From: Alphaproteobacteria bacterium UBA1218
Lineage (GTDB): Bacteria > Pseudomonadota > Alphaproteobacteria > Rs-D84
Direction of reading: 5' to 3'
DNA length: 10,423 nt
Assembly: GCA_002309215.1 (NCBI GenBank)
Contig: DBXG01000025.1
Span: forward strand, 335-10,757
The first letter of the stretch is position 1, and every line of letters starts with the position of its first letter. Positions 6,445 to 10,423 of this stretch are shown in pieces. A program made the translations under genes and the position numbers. The notes below the pieces were generated by a model that was given only the letters and a program-made list of their open reading frames with translations, ran no database searches and was not told where the DNA came from.

Positions 6445-6462
6445 TACGCAACGGGCAGAAAA

Positions 6463-7317
6463 TTATTCCGCAATCCCCGCACCTTTCAGAGCGCTTGGCG
6501 CCATAGATATACCAGATTTTCTGGTGTTTGGAGCACCTAATTTATTTATGCGCTGACCATCAACCCAAACATCTATGCCACCCACATTACCAAATGTCGC
6601 CTTGAAATTATCACCAAGTGGCATGTAATAAACGTCCCCAGGCAATAAAACACGCGAAAATACAGAATTACCTTTGGCATCATCTATGCGAACCCACGAT
6701 TCTTTTTCAGCCTGCAAAACAACACGCGATTCTTTGCTGTTTTTAACATCAAACTTTTCACGCACAGGATATCTGAAATCTGGTTCTGTGACAGTTGTAA
6801 CAACAACTTCTGTTGGTGCTTCTACAGTTTCTATAACTTCTGCTTTCTTGCCACCAAAAACCAAAGCCAAAACAACAGCCACAACAACAATCCCAAAACC
6901 CGAAGCGAACCAAATCCAATGCTTTTTGACATATTGACCGGCCGACTTGAACCATTTAACCAAAGTTTCTTTGTTGATTTTTATCTGACGTTTTGGTTTT
7001 TCAATAACCTTTTCAGGTTCAGATTCTGTTTCTTCGGGAACAATACCCAATTCGCGTTTCAATTTTGCAATAACTTCATCAGGATTTAACCCCAATTCCA
7101 CAGCATAACTGCGTGCAAAACCCAATATATATACATTTTCAGGAATGACACGATAATTACCCTCTTCCAAAGCGGTCAAAAACTCTTCACGAATACAAAG
7201 CAATTTTGCAATCGTAGCAATCTCACGCTTTCTGCGCCCAGTAGTCCGCGCATTACGCAACATTTCGCCAGCAGTCATTTCCATAGAAGGTTGTAAAATT
7301 TCTTGTTTTTCGTCCAT
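6463..7317 (-). CDS. RodZ-type cell-shape protein (HTH, one membrane helix, DUF4115)
   Basis: RodZ links MreB filaments to the wall-synthesis machinery at the inner membrane. The 284-aa protein has the family order: an N-terminal helix-turn-helix domain (about 15-80: GEMLRNARTTGRRKREIATI ... NVYILGFARSYAVELGLNPD), a basic juxtamembrane stretch (107-133), one membrane helix (about 134-155), a Val/Thr-rich periplasmic linker (158-180) and a C-terminal DUF4115-like beta domain (about 197-260: ESWVRIDDAKGN, LLPGDVYYMPLG, GIDVWVDGQ). The ATG is chosen because AAAGGA lies 7 nt upstream and a promoter precedes it; a longer frame 21 codons upstream would run through the promoter. It is followed by uvrA. 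A generic RodZ-like regulator is the alternative, but the full architecture makes RodZ likely. Confidence 0.88.
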   Translation of the reverse strand: MDEKQEILQPSMEMTAGEMLRNARTTGRRKREIATIAKLLCIREEFLTALEEGNYRVIPENVYILGFARSYAVELGLNPDEVIAKLKRELGIVPEETESEPEKVIEKPKRQIKINKETLVKWFKSAGQYVKKHWIWFASGFGIVVVAVVLALVFGGKKAEVIETVEAPTEVVVTTVTEPDFRYPVREKFDVKNSKESRVVLQAEKESWVRIDDAKGNSVFSRVLLPGDVYYMPLGDNFKATFGNVGGIDVWVDGQRINKLGAPNTRKSGISMAPSALKGAGIAE

Positions 7318-7324
7318 GATAAAA

Positions 7325-7330
7325 TCCTTT
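7325..7330 (-). promoter_or_regulatory. Ribosome-binding site fixing the RodZ start
   Basis: AAAGGA on the minus strand lies 7 nt before the ATG at 7317. It favours the 284-aa form starting MDEKQE over the longer frame that would begin inside the promoter. Confidence 0.6.
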
Positions 7331-7339
7331 GATAGACAT

Positions 7340-7368
7340 ATGTTATGATAGAATCTGTCCATTGTCAA
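7340..7368 (-). promoter_or_regulatory. Sigma70-type promoter of the rodZ-type gene
   Basis: On the minus strand a perfect -35 TTGACA (7363-7368) is separated by 17 bp from TAACAT (7340-7345). The -35 overlaps the stop codon of the dus gene (TGA within TTGACA). It would give a leader of about 15-20 nt that includes the AAAGGA. The hexamer TCTATC occurs on the minus strand at 7347-7352 and 7331-7336, with its inverse at 7369-7374, so an operator is possible. Confidence 0.7.
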
Positions 7369-8282
7369 TCTATCGACCAAAAATCTTTTATAATTTTTCG
7401 CAGTTCTGATTCATCTGTGATTTGATTTACTTTTATACGAAATTGCGCAGCATTTGGACGACCAGACGAATACCACGCCACATGCTTTCTGAACATAGGA
7501 ATCGCAACCTTTGCCCCATAATATTCAACCATAAAATCCAAATGCTGTAAAACAACATTACCAATATTTTCAGGTTTATCGCACAAACCACAAATCTGGC
7601 CAAAAATCCAAGGTTGCCCAAGCATTCCGCGTCCAATCATCGCACCATCATAGCCCAATTTTTGCACACGTTCTATGTCTTGAATAGATTTTATATCGCC
7701 ATTGGCAATTATTGGTATTGGCAAGTCTGGTTTGATTGGCAAAACCGATTGTCCCAAATATCCTTGCGCCCTTGTTCGACCATGAATTGTGGCAAACGAA
7801 GCGCCAGATTCTGCGGCAACACGTACCAAATCTTGCCAATCTTTGTGCGCTTCATCCCAGCCCAATCGTGTTTTAACAGACACAGGTATTGTCACAGACT
7901 TTACACAACTTTCAATTATACGCCCAGCCAGTGCATGATCTTTCATTAAAAAAGCGCCAGCCCCTGCACGTGTTGCAACTTTTGGTACTGGACAGCCCAT
8001 ATTTATATCTATCCATTTTGCACCCGCATCTTGTAAAATCTTGGCAGCCATTCCCATCAATTCAGGTTCAGCACCAAAAATCTGGGCACCAATATTCCCT
8101 TCGTCATCATAATTATCAAAATTACGAATACAGTTTTTATGTCCGCCAACCAAAGAATGACAAGATATCATTTCGGTCACCAAAGAAACATCGGGCGCAA
8201 ACTGACGTATAACCTTTCTGAAAGGCTTGTCTGTTATACCCGCTAATGGTGCAGCAAAAATTTGGTTATTATTTGTAAACAT
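7365..8282 (-). CDS. dusB: tRNA-dihydrouridine synthase, DusB type
   Basis: An FMN enzyme that reduces specific uridines in the tRNA D-loop to dihydrouridine using NADPH. The 305-aa protein shows APLAGITDKPFRK (11-23), TEMIS (36-40), the catalytic-Cys motif DINMGCPVPKV (92-102, Cys97), VKTRLGW (136-142), HGRTR (167-171), NGDI (194-197) and GRG (218-220). The C-terminal helical part RKHVAWYSSGRPNAAQFR (265-282) fits DusB better than DusA or DusC. The start is the ATG giving MFTNNNQIFAAPLAG; a 32-residue upstream extension would run into the divergent gene and has no homologous look. No ribosome-binding sequence precedes this ATG, and a -10 box lies 7 nt away, so a leaderless mRNA is likely. 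Its stop codon overlaps the rodZ promoter. Confidence 0.94.
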   Translation of the reverse strand: MFTNNNQIFAAPLAGITDKPFRKVIRQFAPDVSLVTEMISCHSLVGGHKNCIRNFDNYDDEGNIGAQIFGAEPELMGMAAKILQDAGAKWIDINMGCPVPKVATRAGAGAFLMKDHALAGRIIESCVKSVTIPVSVKTRLGWDEAHKDWQDLVRVAAESGASFATIHGRTRAQGYLGQSVLPIKPDLPIPIIANGDIKSIQDIERVQKLGYDGAMIGRGMLGQPWIFGQICGLCDKPENIGNVVLQHLDFMVEYYGAKVAIPMFRKHVAWYSSGRPNAAQFRIKVNQITDESELRKIIKDFWSID

Positions 8283-8288
8283 TTGTGA

Positions 8289-8294
8289 TATAAT
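8289..8294 (+). promoter_or_regulatory. Extended -10 of the ftsB-type gene
   Basis: TGATATAAT (TG at 8286-8287, perfect TATAAT at 8289-8294) lies 7 nt before the ATG at 8302. The normal distance from -10 to transcription start places the first RNA base at or next to that A, so the mRNA would be leaderless. No good -35 is seen, which an extended -10 can offset. Confidence 0.6.
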
Positions 8295-8318
8295 ACACGC
8301 TATGTGGACAAAAATCAA
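8290..8318 (-). promoter_or_regulatory. Promoter of the dus gene, overlapping the divergent -10
   Basis: On the minus strand TTGATT (8313-8318, inside the start of the divergent gene) lies 17 bp before TATTAT (8290-8295). The distance from the -10 to the dus ATG is 7 nt, again predicting a leaderless mRNA. It shares its -10 bases with the plus-strand promoter, so the two genes probably compete for polymerase. Confidence 0.5.
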
Positions 8319-8634
8319 AAATTTCTTTGACTTTATAAAAAGCGCATGGGTCTGTGGTGCACGTGGCAAATGGGGCATTTTATTTATGCTGGTCGCGATA
8401 TTTTTCTTTGTCCGACTGTTTTTTGGCGCCCAAAATGTCCAGGGATTTGTTATAAACGCATGGCATTTGAATCGCAGTCGTACAGAATTAGCAGTTGCGC
8501 AAAAAAAATTACAACAAATCCAGCACCATATATATTTGCTGCAAAATCCCGAAAACTCATCTGATTATATTGAAGAATTGGGGTTAAAGACATTAAATCT
8601 TGGTAACCCCGAATTCAAGGAATTGAAATATTAA
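8302..8634 (+). CDS. FtsB/DivIC-type septum formation initiator
   Basis: FtsB is a small bitopic protein that forms the FtsQLB complex controlling septal peptidoglycan synthesis. The 110-aa protein has a basic cytoplasmic N-terminus (1-23), one membrane helix (about 24-42, GILFMLVAIFFFVRLFFG), a coiled-coil segment (about 57-82, NRSRTELAVAQKKLQQIQHH) and a short periplasmic end with the acidic DYIEELGLKTLNLGNPEF (88-105) that corresponds to the family's 'D...E..R..L....P.E' tail. The start is the ATG giving MWTKIKNFF: it sits 7 nt after a TATAAT box. It is divergent from dus with 19 bp between start codons and convergent with tspO (9-bp gap). In many alphaproteobacteria ftsB sits by enolase and pyruvate dehydrogenase genes; here it does not. 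Confidence 0.82.
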   Translation: MWTKIKNFFDFIKSAWVCGARGKWGILFMLVAIFFFVRLFFGAQNVQGFVINAWHLNRSRTELAVAQKKLQQIQHHIYLLQNPENSSDYIEELGLKTLNLGNPEFKELKY

Positions 8635-8643
8635 ATACTTAAC

Positions 8644-9123
8644 TTAATTCAGATAAATTATCATCGCATTAAGATAAAACGCGAACATCAACCAGATTAT
8701 ATAAGGTACAACCAACCAGAAAGAAGCCTGACTGACCCGATAAAACGCACGCGCCATAAATATTGCGGTGATAATCAAAGCCGTCAAAATTATCAACGCG
8801 GCTTCTGGTAAATGTGCACCAAAAAACACAAACGACCACAAAAAGTTAAGAACTATATTTATACCAAATGCTGTATAAGCACCCGCTTTGTCGTGCTCGT
8901 TTCTTGTGTGTTTGCGCTGCATAACCAAAAACAAAGCAATACCAATCAGGAAATATAGTATCGTCCAAACAACACTGAACACCCAACCATCTGGGGTTAG
9001 AAAAGAATTGTTTAATGTGTTATACCACAGATTTTGCCCAGATTGTATTGGTGAAAAAAATAATCCCAATAATCCAGGCAAGAAAGACAAAACCATTGCC
9101 AGAACAAATTTCCAAAAAGCCAT
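8644..9123 (-). CDS. tspO: TspO/MBR family membrane protein (tryptophan-rich sensory protein)
   Basis: TspO proteins are five-helix membrane proteins that bind porphyrins and other hydrophobic ligands and modulate stress or pigment responses in bacteria. The 159-aa protein has the family motifs: WYNTLNNSFLTPDGWVF (33-49), VVWTILYFLIGIA (51-63), NIVLNFLWSFVFFG (89-102) and WLVVPYIIWLMFAFYLN (136-152). Five membrane helices are evident at about 3-24, 47-69, 83-102, 107-127 and 134-156. Length matches the family. AGGAG lies 6 nt before the ATG. It is a single-gene unit, convergent with the ftsB-type gene. The bacterial ligand and role cannot be told from sequence. Confidence 0.93.
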   Translation of the reverse strand: MAFWKFVLAMVLSFLPGLLGLFFSPIQSGQNLWYNTLNNSFLTPDGWVFSVVWTILYFLIGIALFLVMQRKHTRNEHDKAGAYTAFGINIVLNFLWSFVFFGAHLPEAALIILTALIITAIFMARAFYRVSQASFWLVVPYIIWLMFAFYLNAMIIYLN

Positions 9124-9148
9124 TTTTTACTCCTTTTGTTTCACAGAA

Positions 9149-9154
9149 AGTATA
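9149..9154 (-). promoter_or_regulatory. Possible -10 of tspO
   Basis: TATACT on the minus strand lies 25 nt before the tspO ATG, leaving room for a short leader with the AAAAGGAG ribosome-binding sequence. No convincing -35 is found at the usual distance, so an activator or a weak promoter is possible. Confidence 0.35.
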
Positions 9155-9226
9155 CCACCCGAAAAAACATAAACCTATTGGAAAGATTTCTTAGGAAAAC
9201 ATCATCGGCGAACACACATAAATACC

Positions 9227-9255
9227 TTGATTTCTCGTTTTATTGTGCGTATATT
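9227..9255 (+). promoter_or_regulatory. Promoter of the 118-aa orphan gene
   Basis: TTGATT (9227-9232) is followed after exactly 17 bp by TATATT (9250-9255). Transcription would start near 9262, giving a leader of about 27 nt before the ATG at 9289. Confidence 0.55.
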
Positions 9256-9288
9256 TGCATTACAAAAACAATACAAAACGGATAGACC

Positions 9289-9645
9289 ATGGTAAACAAA
9301 CAAACCAACAGTAAATGTGCGAATGCATTGTTAACCAGACTTTTAAAGGGTAAAAAACTGGAACAATGTTATATTTTAACAAAAACAGATGCCAGTTTTT
9401 CAACCGTTGCAATCTATGATAAAGAATCTGATATCCAATTGTTCTGTTTGCGCAAAGCCGTATTTGCTTCGCCTGTATGGTTTGACCCTTATTCTACTGG
9501 CGGATATTTGACACAATACGAAAACGAGGTTTTATTTAATGAACTTGAAACAATGTGTAGCAAATTATCAGAAGTAAAAATCACTTTACCAGCATATACT
9601 AAATTCATTTTCAAGAATTTTATGCAGAACAGCAAACCAAGATAA
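9289..9645 (+). CDS. Hypothetical protein, orphan gene on plus strand
   Basis: A 118-aa protein I do not recognise. The N-terminus is basic (KQTNSKCANALLTRLLKGKK, 4-23); the middle has beta-like stretches (EQCYILTKTDASFSTVAIYD, 25-44; DIQLFCLRKAVFAS, 48-61), a Gly/Tyr-rich turn (PYSTGGYLTQYENE, 67-80) and a helical, basic C-terminus. No signal peptide or membrane segment is present. The ATG has GGA 6 nt upstream, a weak site, but a promoter at the right distance supports expression. It is flanked by tspO (divergent) and by a hairpin terminator about 100 bp downstream. The lack of any partner gene gives no functional clue. Confidence 0.65.
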   Translation: MVNKQTNSKCANALLTRLLKGKKLEQCYILTKTDASFSTVAIYDKESDIQLFCLRKAVFASPVWFDPYSTGGYLTQYENEVLFNELETMCSKLSEVKITLPAYTKFIFKNFMQNSKPR

Positions 9646-9690
9646 AATGTAAATACCCAACATTTATATCTATGAAACAACCAAAAAATG

Positions 9691-9699
9691 TGATACAAT
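9691..9699 (+). promoter_or_regulatory. Extended -10 motif inside the gap upstream of a terminator
   Basis: TGATACAAT repeats, with one base changed, the extended -10 in front of the ftsB-type gene (TGATATAAT); the shared string is TGTGATAYAAT. A start near 9706 would give a transcript of about 70 nt ending at the terminator at 9743-9777. There is no good -35. It may be fortuitous. Confidence 0.25.
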
Positions 9700-9742
9700 A
9701 TATCTTGAAAAAATCGTGGCATGCGGTTTATTTCACTTGTCT

Positions 9743-9777
9743 AAAAACCACCGAATTCTAAAAACGGTGGTTTTTTT
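9743..9777 (+). terminator. Rho-independent terminator for plus-strand transcription
   Basis: An 11-bp stem (AAAAACCACCG with CGGTGGTTTTT) with an 11-nt loop runs into seven Ts on the plus strand. It ends transcription from the 118-aa gene, or from a short RNA begun inside the gap. The mirrored A-run lets it work weakly on the minus strand too. Confidence 0.8.
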
Positions 9778-9833
9778 ATTTGGTTCAAATTTAAATAATC
9801 TATCTGTTTGAATCAAAAATAAGAAAACAAAAG

Positions 9834-9859
9834 AAAAACCCTGAAATTTTCAGGGTTTT
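9834..9859 (-). terminator. Rho-independent terminator of the second ankyrin gene
   Basis: A 10-bp stem (AAAACCCTGA with TCAGGGTTTT) with a 5-nt loop lies 10 bp past the stop codon of the ankyrin gene. The minus strand ends in five Ts. Together with the terminator at 9743-9777 it insulates the convergent units; the bases between them are AT-rich with no gene visible. Confidence 0.75.
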
Positions 9860-9868
9860 GTGTAATGT

Positions 9869-10423
9869 TTATTTATGTTTTTGGCGTTTTTTTAACCAAG
9901 CATCTTTCAGGACATTTTTTCTAGCTTGAAAGTTATTCCCTTGTGCCTGTAGTTTCGCATTTTTTGATTCTAGCTCTACTACTGATTTTTTCAGAGCGGC
10001 AATTTTTTGTTCCGCTTCGTTTAATTCTTCTGTGTGTTGTTGTTCAACAACCTTTAACAGCGATTTTGCAATATCTTCGCGACCTTCACTAGTCGCCTCC
10101 ATCAACGCTGTGTAACCCCTATTATTTTTTATATTAAAATTTGCACCGGCTTTAATAAGTAAATCTACAATGTCTTCGTGGCCATTATAAGCCGCCGTCA
10201 TCAACGCTGTGGTACCATACTTATTTTGTATATCTAAATTTGCACCGGCTTTAATAAGTAAATCTACGATGTCTTTGTGGCCGTCTTTAGCCGCCCATAT
10301 CAATGCTGTACGACCATCATTATCTTTTATATCTTTATTTGCACCGGCTTTAATAAGTAAATCTACGATGTCTTTGTGGCCATTATAAGCCGCCCATATC
10401 AATGCTGTACGACCATACTTATT
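9869..10423 (-). CDS. Ankyrin-repeat protein with coiled-coil tail, N-terminus beyond the window
   Basis: The frame is open to the window edge; 184 residues are present and the true start lies outside (an in-frame TTG at 10402 is inside a repeat and is not the start). Four ankyrin repeats are visible, three of them nearly identical in the helix HxDIVDLLIKAGAN, with the ankyrin consensus GxTALxxAAxxGHxD at about 4-18, 37-51 and 70-84 and a more diverged repeat at 103-117 (GYTALMEATSEGRED). Residues 125-162 form a charged coiled coil (EELNEAEQKIAALKKSVVEL), followed by a basic tail ending KKRQKHK. The repeats bind a protein partner and the coiled coil probably oligomerises. A secreted host-directed effector is possible in a host-associated bacterium but is not shown. 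A terminator follows 10 bp after the stop. Confidence 0.9.
   Translation of the reverse strand, partial: NKYGRTALIWAAYNGHKDIVDLLIKAGANKDIKDNDGRTALIWAAKDGHKDIVDLLIKAGANLDIQNKYGTTALMTAAYNGHEDIVDLLIKAGANFNIKNNRGYTALMEATSEGREDIAKSLLKVVEQQHTEELNEAEQKIAALKKSVVELESKNAKLQAQGNNFQARKNVLKDAWLKKRQKHK
10143..10423 (-). repeat. Tandem 99-bp repeats coding for ankyrin units
   Basis: The plus-strand string GCACCGGCTTTAATAAGTAA begins at 10143, 10242 and 10341, exactly 99 bp apart, and is identical in all three. The last copy is cut by the window edge. Near-identity in DNA, including third codon positions, points to recent unit duplication or gene conversion. Confidence 0.9.

Noticed and set aside
6408..6462. 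SOS/LexA box before uvrA
   Set aside because: Neither GTTC-7-GTTC nor the CTGT-type palindrome is present in the gap.
8283..8378. 32-residue N-terminal extension of the dus gene
   Set aside because: It would run through the promoter and into the divergent division gene, and Dus proteins start just before the APLAGITD motif.
9673..9762. 29-codon plus-strand frame MKQPKNVIQYIL... ending in the terminator loop
   Set aside because: It has no ribosome-binding site, and its stop codon lies inside the terminator hairpin; it is more likely untranslated.

Overview
The window looks like a chromosomal piece of an AT-rich, probably host-associated or otherwise reduced alphaproteobacterium. This placement is an inference. 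It rests on the UvrA first zinc-finger region (CPVSGFTVPKIEPRLFSFN, a style I associate with alphaproteobacteria), the RodZ, FtsB and DusB versions present, two ankyrin-repeat genes, short intergenic gaps, and TGA used as a stop codon (standard bacterial code). Most genes are on the minus strand. No rRNA, tRNA, CRISPR array or insertion sequence is visible.

Region 1 (1-1215, minus) is an accessory cassette. A strong sigma70-type promoter (TTGACA, 16 bp, TACAAT) drives an unrecognised 177-aa protein, then a short ankyrin-repeat protein, then a gene cut off by the window edge. The first two genes carry the same 20-bp leader and ribosome-binding sequence.

Region 2 (1216-3574, minus) is a tight cluster: a 115-aa protein made of two copies of a 53-residue repeat, a stand-alone signal-recognition-particle M domain (the C-terminal part of Ffh without its GTPase domain), the 23S rRNA 2'-O-methyltransferase RlmE, and a 244-aa aspartate kinase that has only the catalytic domain. 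The M-domain protein and the ACT-less kinase are the most unusual genes here.

Region 3 (3549-8634) holds housekeeping genes. On the minus strand are the nucleotide-excision-repair ATPase UvrA, a RodZ-type morphogenesis protein with its own strong promoter, and a DusB-type tRNA-dihydrouridine synthase. On the plus strand is a divergent FtsB/DivIC-type division protein. The two divergent start codons are 19 bp apart, and the gap contains a TATAAT box that would place both transcription starts at or next to the ATGs, so both mRNAs may be leaderless.

Region 4 (8644-10423) has a TspO/MBR membrane protein (minus), an orphan 118-aa protein (plus) with its own promoter, and a 223-bp gap. The gap holds an extended -10 motif and two hairpin terminators, one for each direction. 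The last gene (minus, cut by the window edge) encodes near-identical ankyrin repeats with a 99-bp period followed by a charged coiled-coil tail.

No complete new defence or mobile system is evident. The best candidate for new biology is the small M-domain protein, whose RNA-binding signature is degenerate and which sits beside a ribosomal RNA methyltransferase.
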